Shown here: in pieces, positions 56,229 through 64,000 of the stretch | Layout: each line of letters begins with the position of its first letter | Position numbering within the stretch: position 1 is the first letter of the stretch | Source of the DNA: an uncultured Gammaproteobacteria bacterium | GTDB taxonomy: Bacteria > Pseudomonadota > Gammaproteobacteria > Nitrosococcales > Methylophagaceae | Direction of reading: 5' to 3' | NCBI GenBank assembly: GCA_905479985.1 | Contig: CAJQOM010000013.1 | Span: 1 to 64,000, forward strand | Length of the DNA stretch: 64,000 nt | Notes under the pieces: model-generated | Database searches by the model: none | Seen by the model: the letters and a program-made list of their open reading frames with translations, nothing else | What the model was told of the DNA's origin: nothing | Made by a program: the position numbers and the translations under genes

Positions 56229-57539
56229 GTGCAATCAGTAAAAATTGGGGTATTAGGGTTAGGTACAGTCGGTAGTGGCACAGTCAGTGTGTTACGTCGA
56301 AATATTAAGGAAATTACCCGTCGAGCTGGACGAGATATTGAGATTACGCGTGCAGCGGATCGTACCTTAGAAAAAGAGCGTGATTACGATGTCAGTGGTA
56401 TCGATATTACAACGGATGCATTTGATATTGTAAATGATCCCAATATTCATGTTGTGGTTGAATTGATTGGTGGGACTGGTATCGCACGTGATTTGGTACT
56501 CAAAGCGATTGAGAATGGCAAGCATGTTGTCACTGCTAATAAAGCGTTAATTGCTTTGCATGGTAATGAGCTATTTGCCAAAGCCCAAGAGAAGGGTGTG
56601 ACGATTGGGTTTGAAGCTGGCGTTGCTGGTGGTATTCCAATTATTAAGGCGATGCGCGAAGGTTTATCTGCTAATCGTATTGAATGGTTGGCGGGTATTA
56701 TCAATGGTACCGGTAATTTTATTCTGACTGAAATGCGTGATAAAGGCCGTGACTTCCCAGAAGTGTTGGCGGAAGCACAAGCGTTAGGTTATGCCGAAGC
56801 CGATCCGACTTTTGATGTTGAAGGGATTGATGCCGCACATAAATTAACGATTATGGCGTCGATTGCTTTTGGTATTCCGTTGCAGTTTGATAAGGCTTAT
56901 ACCGAAGGTATTAGTCAGGTGTCACAAGAAGATGTGCAATATGCGGCTGAGCTAGGTTATATCATCAAGCATTTAGGTATTAGTAAACAAACAGAGCAAG
57001 GGGTTGAGCTGCGCGTTCATCCTACTTTGATTCCACATCGTCGTCTGATTGCCAATGTTGATGGTGTGATGAATGCGGTGTTGGTCAAAGGTGATGCAGT
57101 TGGTGCCACTTTGTATTACGGCGCCGGTGCGGGGTCTGAAGCCACTGCTTCTGCTGTGGTTGCTGATATTGTTGATGTTGTACGTGTGTTAACGAGTGAC
57201 CCAGAAAACCGTGTGCCACATTTGGCATTCCAACCTGATGCGTTGGTTGATACGCCTATTTTGCCAATGTCAGAGGTTGTGACGTCTTATTATTTACGAA
57301 TTCATACTGATGATGAGCCGGGCGTGTTGGCGGATATTACGCGTATTTTGGCCGAGCAGCAGATCAGTATCGAAGCTATTTTGCAAAAAGAGCCTGAAGA
57401 TCACAATGGTATGGTGCCGGTGATTATGTTGACGCAAGCCGTTGTTGAGAAAAACATGGATATGGCGATTAAGCATATCGAAGCATTAAAAACAGTGAAA
57501 GATTCAGTAATGCGGATTCGCATGGAATCTTTGGGTTAG
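56229..57539 (+). CDS. hom: Homoserine dehydrogenase
   Basis: 436 residues: an NAD(P)-binding GLGTVGSGT motif, catalytic domain (GGIPIIKAMREGL, NGTGNFILTEM), and a C-terminal ACT domain (YYLRIHTDDEPGVLADI) for feedback control by threonine. It is monofunctional, without an aspartokinase domain. GTG start 56229. It reduces aspartate semialdehyde to homoserine for threonine and methionine. Confidence 0.96.
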   Translation: MQSVKIGVLGLGTVGSGTVSVLRRNIKEITRRAGRDIEITRAADRTLEKERDYDVSGIDITTDAFDIVNDPNIHVVVELIGGTGIARDLVLKAIENGKHVVTANKALIALHGNELFAKAQEKGVTIGFEAGVAGGIPIIKAMREGLSANRIEWLAGIINGTGNFILTEMRDKGRDFPEVLAEAQALGYAEADPTFDVEGIDAAHKLTIMASIAFGIPLQFDKAYTEGISQVSQEDVQYAAELGYIIKHLGISKQTEQGVELRVHPTLIPHRRLIANVDGVMNAVLVKGDAVGATLYYGAGAGSEATASAVVADIVDVVRVLTSDPENRVPHLAFQPDALVDTPILPMSEVVTSYYLRIHTDDEPGVLADITRILAEQQISIEAILQKEPEDHNGMVPVIMLTQAVVEKNMDMAIKHIEALKTVKDSVMRIRMESLG

Positions 57540-57583
57540 TTGTTAGCTAGCCAACATTAGACATTATTTAAGAGGACAACATT

Positions 57584-58729
57584 ATGCCATTTCGACCACG
57601 TTATACGGGTTTAATTGAAAACTATCGCGACCGCCTGCCGGTCAGTGATGATACCCGTTTAATTAGTCTGGGTGAGGGCAATACGCCGTTATTAAAGTTG
57701 GAAAATATTCCAGGTTTAATCGGTAAAAATGTCGATCTTTATATTAAATATGAAGGTTTAAATCCGACAGGATCATTTAAAGATCGCGGTATGACGATGG
57801 CAGTGACCAAGGCCGTTGAAGCAGGCAGTAAAGCGATTATCTGTGCGTCTACCGGTAATACGTCGGCTGCAGCTGCGGCTTATGCGGCACGTGCAGGTAT
57901 CACCGCTTTTGTGTTGATTCCTGATGGCAAAATTGCCTTGGGTAAATTAGCGCAAGCTATGATGCATGGCGCGACTGTGATTCAAATCAAAGGTAACTTT
58001 GATGAGGGAATGCAGTTGGTTAAAGATGTGGCGAAAGAAGCGCCTGTGACCATTGTGAATTCGATTAACCCTTATCGTCTACAAGGTCAGAAAACGGCTG
58101 CGTTTGAAATTGTTGAAGAACTGGGCGAAGCACCTGACTATCATTGTTTGCCTGTGGGTAATGCCGGTAATATCACCGCGCATTGGATTGGCTATTCAGA
58201 ATATGCTTGTAAGGCGGGTGATAAAGTCACTGAGTCTTGTGCTTATTGTGACGGTGATTGCAAGTTTGCCAAAGGCGTTGTCGGCTCTAAACGTCCTAAG
58301 ATGGTTGGTTATCAAGCTGCTGGTTCAGCGCCGTTTATGCGTGGTGGGATGGTCGATGATCCAGAAACAGTCGCAACAGCAATTCGTATTGGTCACCCTC
58401 AAAGTTGGGAGAAAGCCTGGATTGTGAAAGAAGAGTCAGGTGGCTGGTTTGATGAGTGCACTGACGATGCGATACTTGCAGCTCAAAAATTATTGGCTGA
58501 GAAAGAAGGTATTTTCTGTGAGCCTGCTTCTGCTGCTTCGCTGGCAGGTGCGTTGAATGATATTGCGACGGGTAAGATTCCTGAAGGCAGTACAGTTGTG
58601 TGTACTTTAACCGGACATGGTTTGAAGGATCCAGATGTCGCAATCCAGCAAAGTACGGCTCCGATGGTCACTGTTGATGCGACTTTAGGCGCGGTACGTG
58701 AGGCGATCTTAAACAATATGGCAAAGTAG
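57584..58729 (+). CDS. thrC: Threonine synthase
   Basis: 381 residues with the PLP lysine in GSFKDRGM and the glycine-rich phosphate cup. It resembles the shorter, beta-type threonine synthases. It makes threonine from O-phosphohomoserine; the homoserine kinase (thrB/thrH) is not in this window. Preceded by an AGAGGA ribosome site and in line with hom. Confidence 0.95.
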   Translation: MPFRPRYTGLIENYRDRLPVSDDTRLISLGEGNTPLLKLENIPGLIGKNVDLYIKYEGLNPTGSFKDRGMTMAVTKAVEAGSKAIICASTGNTSAAAAAYAARAGITAFVLIPDGKIALGKLAQAMMHGATVIQIKGNFDEGMQLVKDVAKEAPVTIVNSINPYRLQGQKTAAFEIVEELGEAPDYHCLPVGNAGNITAHWIGYSEYACKAGDKVTESCAYCDGDCKFAKGVVGSKRPKMVGYQAAGSAPFMRGGMVDDPETVATAIRIGHPQSWEKAWIVKEESGGWFDECTDDAILAAQKLLAEKEGIFCEPASAASLAGALNDIATGKIPEGSTVVCTLTGHGLKDPDVAIQQSTAPMVTVDATLGAVREAILNNMAK

Positions 58730-58847
58730 CGTTTTCAAAGGGTTGACTGAGCCTGAGCAAACTATTTTCTCAGCGATCTGACTGTTAACTGTATTTTGTT
58801 GTTGCCAGGCCTCGTCATATTGGGCTGGGTTTAACACACTTAACTCA

Positions 58848-58881
58848 ATGCTCTATCAACTTGGATAAGTTGATAGAGCAT
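58848..58881. terminator. Perfect 15-base hairpin after thrC
   Basis: ATGCTCTATCAACTT pairs exactly with AAGTTGATAGAGCAT, loop GGAT. It sits between thrC and the convergent small gene, so it may serve both; there is no T-run, so it may work as an mRNA end protector. Confidence 0.6.
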
Positions 58882-58899
58882 CATTTCATACTAGATTCG

Positions 58900-59187
58900 T
58901 TAACGCGGTACTACCGAATGAATAACGGTGCTGTATTCGAAAAAGACAACGAATTCAGGATAAGTCCATTTTGTAATCGGTGGCTCACCCACGGTTGCTG
59001 ACTTTGAAGCAGGTTGGCCGTAATGTTGTGCGACAACCTTCATTGACATGCCGCGTGTTGGGCGAACAACGCCTGAGGCATCATTGGCGACTGTGTAACG
59101 TGGGTCGGTAATAGAGATGACTTCAGCACTGACAGGCAGCGCGGATACTAAGAAAATCCCAAGAATAAGATGACTGATTTTAGACAT
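58900..59187 (-). CDS. Hypothetical small periplasmic protein, BamE/SmpA-like pattern
   Basis: 95 residues with a signal peptide (ending near ALPVSA) and a C-terminal pattern (MKVVAQHYGQPASK...WTYPEFVVFFE) reminiscent of the SmpA/OmlA (BamE) fold, in which a short helix and a beta-hairpin follow. It is too short to claim BamE function. It converges on thrC through the hairpin at 58848-58881. Confidence 0.6.
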   Translation of the reverse strand: MSKISHLILGIFLVSALPVSAEVISITDPRYTVANDASGVVRPTRGMSMKVVAQHYGQPASKSATVGEPPITKWTYPEFVVFFEYSTVIHSVVPR

Positions 59188-59298
59188 GTGTGTGCTCCAG
59201 AGATGGTTTGGCTAAAGCATACTACTGTGTAGGCTATTGCTCAATCGATAAACGTTGAAAAAAGTGACTTAGCGCATGAACCATGAATTTAAGTTTTT

Positions 59299-60468
59299 TT
59301 AATTAAGGCAGCGTACATTGAGTACACCTGTAATCGTCTTTACTTCTTCAATGACACTAGAAGGTAATTCGCTGTCTGTGTCGATGAGAGTGTAGGCTGA
59401 GTCATTTAAAGATTTATTCAACATATCGAGAATATTAATGTCGACTTTAGCGATGGCATTGGTGATTGGGCCGATGATGTTGGGGATGTTTTCGTGGGCG
59501 ATGGTGAGCCGGTGTTGGCCATTTATTTTGGCCATTTTAACGGTGGGGAAGTTGACAGCGTTATGGATATTGCCATTCTCTAGATAGTCTTTGACTTGAT
59601 CGGCAACCATAATGGCGCAGTTGTCTTCCGCCTCAGCTGTTGACGCGCCGAGATGCGGTAAGGTGACGACCTTGGGGTGTTGTTTAAGTAAGTTACTAGG
59701 GAAGTCGCAGATATAAGCGTGGACTTTACCACTCTCAATGGCGGCGACTACGGCTTCATCATTGACAATGCCTGATCGTGAAAAGTTGAGAATCGTGACA
59801 TCGTCGCGCATATTTTCTAGGCGTTCTGCATTGATCATATTACGCGTGGCATCGACCAATGGTACGTGGAAAGTGACAAAGTCGCATTGTGTCAGTAAGT
59901 CATCAATACTGGTGGCTTGCTCGATTTGGTGAGAAAGTTGCCATGCACCTTGTACAGTGATTTTTGGGTCATAGCCGATGACGCGCATGCCGAGTGAATT
60001 GGCGGTGTTGGCGATTTTAATCCCAATGGCTCCTAAGCCAACGACGCCCAAAGTTTTGCCTGGGAGCTCGAAGCCGACGAAGTCTTTTTTACCCGATTCA
60101 ACGAGTTTGGTGATGTCGTTGTCAGAGCCTTTTAACTGGCGGGCAAAGTCCCATGCTGAGCAAATATTTCTTGCGCTGAGTAACATGCCAGTTAAGACCA
60201 ATTCTTGAACGGCATTAGAATTGGCCCCCGGTGCATTAAACACGGGGATGCCTTTTTCGGTCATTGCCTCGACGGGGATATTGTTGACGCCGGCGCCAGC
60301 TCGCCCAATGGCTTGTAAGGTGTCAGGTATAGGCCAATCATGCATTTTAAAAGAGCGAACTAATACCGCGTCAGGATGGGGTATCTCAGAAGCAACTTCA
60401 TATTGGTCACGTGGTAGACGATCTAAGCCGGTGACAGAAATATTATTCAATGTAAGCACTTTAAACAT
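59299..60468 (-). CDS. serA: D-3-phosphoglycerate dehydrogenase
   Basis: 389 residues: a D-isomer-specific hydroxyacid dehydrogenase core (GLGAIGIKIANTANSLG; catalytic His in LPHLGAST) and a C-terminal ACT domain (AIAKVDINILDMLNKS). First step of phosphoserine-pathway serine synthesis. It lies with serC (60530) on the same strand, 61 bases apart, so they are a likely operon, although order is serC before serA. Confidence 0.94.
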   Translation of the reverse strand: MFKVLTLNNISVTGLDRLPRDQYEVASEIPHPDAVLVRSFKMHDWPIPDTLQAIGRAGAGVNNIPVEAMTEKGIPVFNAPGANSNAVQELVLTGMLLSARNICSAWDFARQLKGSDNDITKLVESGKKDFVGFELPGKTLGVVGLGAIGIKIANTANSLGMRVIGYDPKITVQGAWQLSHQIEQATSIDDLLTQCDFVTFHVPLVDATRNMINAERLENMRDDVTILNFSRSGIVNDEAVVAAIESGKVHAYICDFPSNLLKQHPKVVTLPHLGASTAEAEDNCAIMVADQVKDYLENGNIHNAVNFPTVKMAKINGQHRLTIAHENIPNIIGPITNAIAKVDINILDMLNKSLNDSAYTLIDTDSELPSSVIEEVKTITGVLNVRCLN

Positions 60469-60529
60469 GTGGTGACCTGCGGTTATTTTCGATTAAAAAA
60501 TAGGCACTTCAACAAACGAATTGAAGGTG

Positions 60530-61612
60530 TTAACTCTGTTGTTGGGCGAATTCCTGCATGTAGGCGATGAGCGCATCGACGCCTTCTTCTGGCATGGCAT
60601 TGTAGATACTGGCACGCATGCCGCCGACGCTGCGGTGGCCTTTGAGGGTAACGAGACCTGCGGCTTTAGCGCCGGCTAAGAAATCGGTATCCAGTTCAGC
60701 ATTGTTCAGTGTGAAGGGAATATTCATCCACGAGCGGTATTGTTTCTCGACCGGGTTTTGGTAGAAATCAGAGTTATCAATCGCGGCGTAGAGTTTTTCT
60801 GCTTTGCGTTGGTTGATGTTACCCATGGCAGGAAGGCCGCCTAATTCTTTTAACCATTGGAAGCCAAGTCCTGCCATGTATAAGGCATAGGTTGGCGGGG
60901 TGTTGTACATTGAGTCATTGTCCGCTTGGACTTTATAATCAAATGTCACGGGAGTGCCGGGCAGGGTGTCACCGATGAAATCATCACGGACGATGACTAA
61001 GGTTAAGCCGGCAGGGCCAATATTTTTTTGTGCGCCTGCATAAATTAAGGTGAAGCGACTGACATCAATGGGCCGGGATAGGATAGTTGATGATAGATCA
61101 ACGACCAATGGGACATCACCTGTGTCAGGAATATGGTCGAACTCTACCCCCCCAATAGTTTCATTAGCAGTGTAATGCACGTAGGCTGCATCAGGGTTTA
61201 AGTTCCATGTTGATTTGTCAGGGACGGTGGCAAAATTATCAGCTTCAGAGCTAGCGACAATATTGACATCGCAGTAGCGTTTGGCTTCGGCGATGGCTTT
61301 TTTAGACCATTGGCCTGTGTTGAAATAATCTGCTGTGGTTTTACCGCGTAGTAAATTCATTGGAATAGCAGTGAATTGGGCTGTTGCACCACCTTGTAAA
61401 AAAAGGACTTTGTAGTTATCAGGAATGTTCATCACGCTACGCAGATCAGCTTCTGCTTGAGTGGCAATTGACATGAATTCTTTGCCACGGTGACTCATTT
61501 CCATCACATTCATACCCGAGCCGTTCCAGTTTAAAAACTCTTGCTCAGCTTGTTGTAAAACCGCAGCAGAGATCATGGCTGGGCCGGCACTAAAGTTGTA
61601 AATGCGTGACAT
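60530..61612 (-). CDS. serC: Phosphoserine transaminase
   Basis: 360 residues from ATG 61612, which has AAGGA upstream; an earlier in-frame ATG at 61765 gives an unrelated leader. It begins RIYNFSAGPAMI, the SerC hallmark, and has the PLP lysine in YAGAQKNIGPAG. It makes phosphoserine from 3-phosphohydroxypyruvate, the product of SerA, and also functions in pyridoxal synthesis. Confidence 0.96.
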   Translation of the reverse strand: MSRIYNFSAGPAMISAAVLQQAEQEFLNWNGSGMNVMEMSHRGKEFMSIATQAEADLRSVMNIPDNYKVLFLQGGATAQFTAIPMNLLRGKTTADYFNTGQWSKKAIAEAKRYCDVNIVASSEADNFATVPDKSTWNLNPDAAYVHYTANETIGGVEFDHIPDTGDVPLVVDLSSTILSRPIDVSRFTLIYAGAQKNIGPAGLTLVIVRDDFIGDTLPGTPVTFDYKVQADNDSMYNTPPTYALYMAGLGFQWLKELGGLPAMGNINQRKAEKLYAAIDNSDFYQNPVEKQYRSWMNIPFTLNNAELDTDFLAGAKAAGLVTLKGHRSVGGMRASIYNAMPEEGVDALIAYMQEFAQQQS

Positions 61613-61982
61613 GTAAAATCCTTGAGTATGTTTAATGATAGTCAAAAAGTAGTTGAGTATAACAAAGAATGGGTTGTTGATTTCAAGGCGTTGTTTTATT
61701 GAATAATTCATTAAGGCATGGGTGATGAAGTGAGTGTTTGCGGCCGATGTTGTTATTGATTTCAAAATACTTTTTAAAAAGTAGAGTAAATGAGTTTATT
61801 TTGCTGTCAAAGGTGTATTGATATTCTGAATTGAGGCTAAGGCTTTATTATTCGTTGTTCTGTCCTTAACTGTTGTTTTTTGTTGATTAGCAGAATGTAA
61901 GGAAACGTTCTATGTGGACTCCTATTGCTAAATGCTTAGATAAGGAAGGTTAGCTTAGTGAGTTACTTTAGAGGAGATTATT
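61613..61982. promoter_or_regulatory. 370-bp divergent intergenic region
   Basis: Between serC and the peroxiredoxin gene. It holds the ribosome sites of both (AAGGA for serC, AGAGGAG for the peroxiredoxin) and presumably both promoters. I see no strong repeat or named operator. Confidence 0.35.
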
Positions 61983-62663
61983 ATGTTACTTCGTATCAAT
62001 GATCACGCGCCCAATTTTCAAGCAGAAACAACGCAAGGTAAGATTGATTTTCATGAGTGGATTGGCCATAGCTGGACTGTATTATTTTCACACCCGAAAG
62101 ATTTTACACCGGTTTGTACGACAGAATTATGCTACCTCGCCGATATTCAATCAGAATTCGAAAAACGACATACTAAGGTGATTGGGCTCAGTGTTGATTC
62201 CGTTGGGAACCATGAGGAATGGTTAGAAGATGTTGAAGAGATTGGCGGTGCGGATATTCGATACCCGGTTATTGCTGATACCGATCTGAGGGTGTCGGTT
62301 CTTTACAATATGTTACCGGCTTATCAAATGAGCCCTGCAGGCGGTCGCAATGGTGGGATTAATGTGACGATGCGTTCCGTCTTTATTATTGGTCCGGATA
62401 AGCGGATAAGATTGATGATGACTTATCCTATGGAAATCGGGCGTAATTTTGATGAAATTCTTCGCGTGATTGATGCGATGCAGCTGGCTCAGGAATCGCA
62501 ATACCTTGTGGAGACGCCTGTGAATTGGCATGAAGGGGAGGATGTTGTTATTGCCCCTACCATTAGTAATGTTACCGCTAAAAGCGTTTTCCCTGAAGGT
62601 TGGAAAACGGTTAAGCCTTATTATCGGAAAGTGAAGCAACCGAAGATAAATCATTATGTCTAG
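61983..62663 (+). CDS. Prx6-type peroxiredoxin
   Basis: 226 residues with the peroxidatic motif PVCTTELC (HPKDFTPVCTTEL, Cys ~45-46) and a C-terminal extension, as in Prx6/AhpC2-like enzymes. It detoxifies peroxides and, with a second Cys close by (CTTELC), may resolve by a thiol route. The AGAGGAG ribosome site is strong. It forms part of the antioxidant set of this window. Confidence 0.93.
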   Translation: MLLRINDHAPNFQAETTQGKIDFHEWIGHSWTVLFSHPKDFTPVCTTELCYLADIQSEFEKRHTKVIGLSVDSVGNHEEWLEDVEEIGGADIRYPVIADTDLRVSVLYNMLPAYQMSPAGGRNGGINVTMRSVFIIGPDKRIRLMMTYPMEIGRNFDEILRVIDAMQLAQESQYLVETPVNWHEGEDVVIAPTISNVTAKSVFPEGWKTVKPYYRKVKQPKINHYV

Positions 62664-62740
62664 GATTTAAGATATAAACGCTATGGGCAATTTCTTTACT
62701 GATACTCGATGTTCGTGGTGCTGCTATCAACTTAAATGAT

Positions 62741-63181
62741 TTAAGGATTATTCTGTTGTTTTGTCCATGTTTCTGTCCGACCAAATAACGGGATGCCGAT
62801 ATAGCCTCTTATCTTTAATGTCGCGTTGTCGATCAATGTCATATTGCAACGATAGGTTTTGCCATTATTGGGATCATAGACCCAGCCATTCTGCCACTGA
62901 TTGTGTGCTTGATAGCTAAACTCGCCGAGTACAACAACATCTTGTAGGGAGCGTGTTTGTAGTGCAGGGTCTGGATTATTAGCATCTAAGCGGTCATTAC
63001 CATCTGTGCTGCCAATGATGGTGCCAGTATAAAGACCTTGTTTTTGACTGATTTCTATCAGTCCATCTCCAGCTTGATTAACCCAAATACCTAAGATATC
63101 AGCTTCGACAATGGTGTTGGCAAAGCTGATATTTAGCGGACATAACAGTAAGAAGAGTGTGGCGTGGATGATATGTTTCAT
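62741..63181 (-). CDS. DUF2147-family secreted protein
   Basis: 146 residues with a signal peptide (ending near ISFA) and the DUF2147 pattern DILGIWVNQAGDGLIEISQKQGLYTGTIIGS, W-NGWVYDPNNGKTY and RGYIGIPLFGRTETW. The domain is found in periplasmic or secreted proteins of unknown biochemical role. Confidence 0.87.
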   Translation of the reverse strand: MKHIIHATLFLLLCPLNISFANTIVEADILGIWVNQAGDGLIEISQKQGLYTGTIIGSTDGNDRLDANNPDPALQTRSLQDVVVLGEFSYQAHNQWQNGWVYDPNNGKTYRCNMTLIDNATLKIRGYIGIPLFGRTETWTKQQNNP

Positions 63182-63278
63182 AGTGCTAACCGATGATGAT
63201 TTAGAAGACTATCTTAAAGTTATCAAAGCGGTTGAGGCAGTGCGCAGGCCCCAACCTTTTGACACTACTTAATCGTGT

Positions 63279-63761
63279 TTAATGTCCTTCATGGGCATCA
63301 ATAGGACCTTCAAAGGCGATAAACAACTCACACGGCTCGGCACTGACACAACGGCCGGTGTGAGATACTTTTGGTGGGCCATAAATATACATGCCAGGTG
63401 TCATTTGAATGGTTTCTTGGCCTTTGTAGGTTAGATCCATTTCACCTGAGATGAGTACCATGCGTTCAGCAGATGTATGCCAATGTTCAGGTAAATCATA
63501 ATTTCCTGGTGTTTTGAAAACGACATCTGAGTTAGGTTTTGCAGGATCGCCCTGTAAGACACCTAATTTGCAACCTTTGGCAAAAAAAGCGGGGCAATCA
63601 TGCCATGTAATTCGTTCGTCATTCATTGCGTAAGTAAAAGCAGTCGCAGTTACAGTCTCAGTCGCCGCGGCGCCATGATGTTCAGCTTGTCCTGCAACTG
63701 GGAGAAGGGCTGAGACAGTGAGTAAACTGCTTAAGGCGATATTTTTAAGCGTCGTGTTCAT
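63279..63761 (-). CDS. Periplasmic cupin-domain protein
   Basis: 160 residues with a signal peptide (to about GQA) and a single cupin barrel: PEHWHTSAERMVLISGEMDL gives the HxH...E metal ligands and PGMYIYGPPKVSH the second motif. Cysteines (DCPAFFAKGC, CVSAEPC) may form a disulfide in the periplasm. The catalytic function is unknown; some relatives are oxygenases or sugar-binding proteins. It ends in EAHEGH-type His residues. Confidence 0.85.
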   Translation of the reverse strand: MNTTLKNIALSSLLTVSALLPVAGQAEHHGAAATETVTATAFTYAMNDERITWHDCPAFFAKGCKLGVLQGDPAKPNSDVVFKTPGNYDLPEHWHTSAERMVLISGEMDLTYKGQETIQMTPGMYIYGPPKVSHTGRCVSAEPCELFIAFEGPIDAHEGH

Positions 63762-64000
63762 TATTCATTCCTTATATTTCTAAATAGTAATAGTTATTAT
63801 TAGCATTATTGAAGTGCATAGCCATCCTACGCTATTTTAGCTTGGATAATCTACACTTTATTTAGAGTGGTGATGGTGGATTAAAGTTGCAGGGTCGTTG
63901 ATATGTATGAAATATACTGTGTACTCTTGTTATTGTGAAAAAATAACCGTTACACTAATCGCTGTGTTGTTTTCATTGGAATAAGGAAGCAAGGTGTTTT
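63762..64000. other. Intergenic region at the window edge
   Basis: Upstream of the cupin gene. A possible promoter directed rightwards is TTGTTA (-35) and TACACT (-10, spacing 18) near 63927-63957, perhaps for a gene beyond the window. Nothing else could be named. Confidence 0.3.

Overview
This 64 kb window is chromosomal DNA of a gammaproteobacterium with AT-leaning, moderate base composition. Gene content and order (surE-pcm-yqaA-nlpD-prfB-lysS, alaC-hom-thrC, a TtpC-type TonB cluster, a soluble two-subunit NAD-linked formate dehydrogenase, a SoxYZ pair) suggest a marine methylotroph or sulfur-metabolising relative in the Piscirickettsiaceae/Methylophaga-Cycloclasticus neighbourhood. That placement is inference from protein resemblance, not a database result.

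Layout. 1-3.5 kb is accessory: the end of an IS30-like element, a PDZ-M48 lipoprotein protease, a tyrosine integrase and an unknown membrane protein, next to a tRNA-Arg(CCT). 3.7-12 kb is housekeeping with a redox and sulfur flavour: TusA-like protein, BepA-like protease, SoxY (with no cysteine) and SoxZ, MsrA, a PCMT-like protein, rhodanese, TolC, a cysteine hydrolase, a B12/radical-SAM protein and glutathione peroxidase. 12-14 kb holds a RelE/RHH toxin-antitoxin pair and a GAF-GGDEF cyclase. 14-17 kb has sbcB and hemL. 17-22 kb is a six-gene DUF3450/TtpC/ExbB/ExbD/TonB/TPR transport-energising operon. 22-25.5 kb is ovoA followed by an overlapping PLP C-S lyase (candidate ovoB), a probable ovothiol pathway. 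26-30 kb is parE-parC, separated by a long perfect hairpin.

31-37 kb is the most unusual region. An AT-rich AAA-ATPase/TOPRIM-like protein (OLD/PARIS-like, candidate phage defence) starts it. A set of small genes follows, separated by recurring intergenic motifs (GGGACAGATTTATTT-type) and 85-87 bp direct repeats. The repeats supply gene ends and even a start codon, giving a cassette-like array without a visible recombinase.

38-64 kb is largely core: glnS, a DUF523/DUF1722 protein, the formate dehydrogenase pair, surE-pcm-K+ channel-yqaA-nlpD (without rpoS in its usual place), prfB with its programmed +1 frameshift, lysS, an HDOD protein, a lipase-like hydrolase, alaC-hom-thrC (threonine), serA and serC (serine), a Prx6-type peroxiredoxin, a DUF2147 protein and a periplasmic cupin.

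How they fit: formate oxidation supplies NADH; MsrA, glutathione peroxidase, peroxiredoxin and ovothiol form a strong antioxidant set; TusA, SoxYZ and rhodanese hint at sulfur handling; the TonB operon energises outer-membrane uptake.
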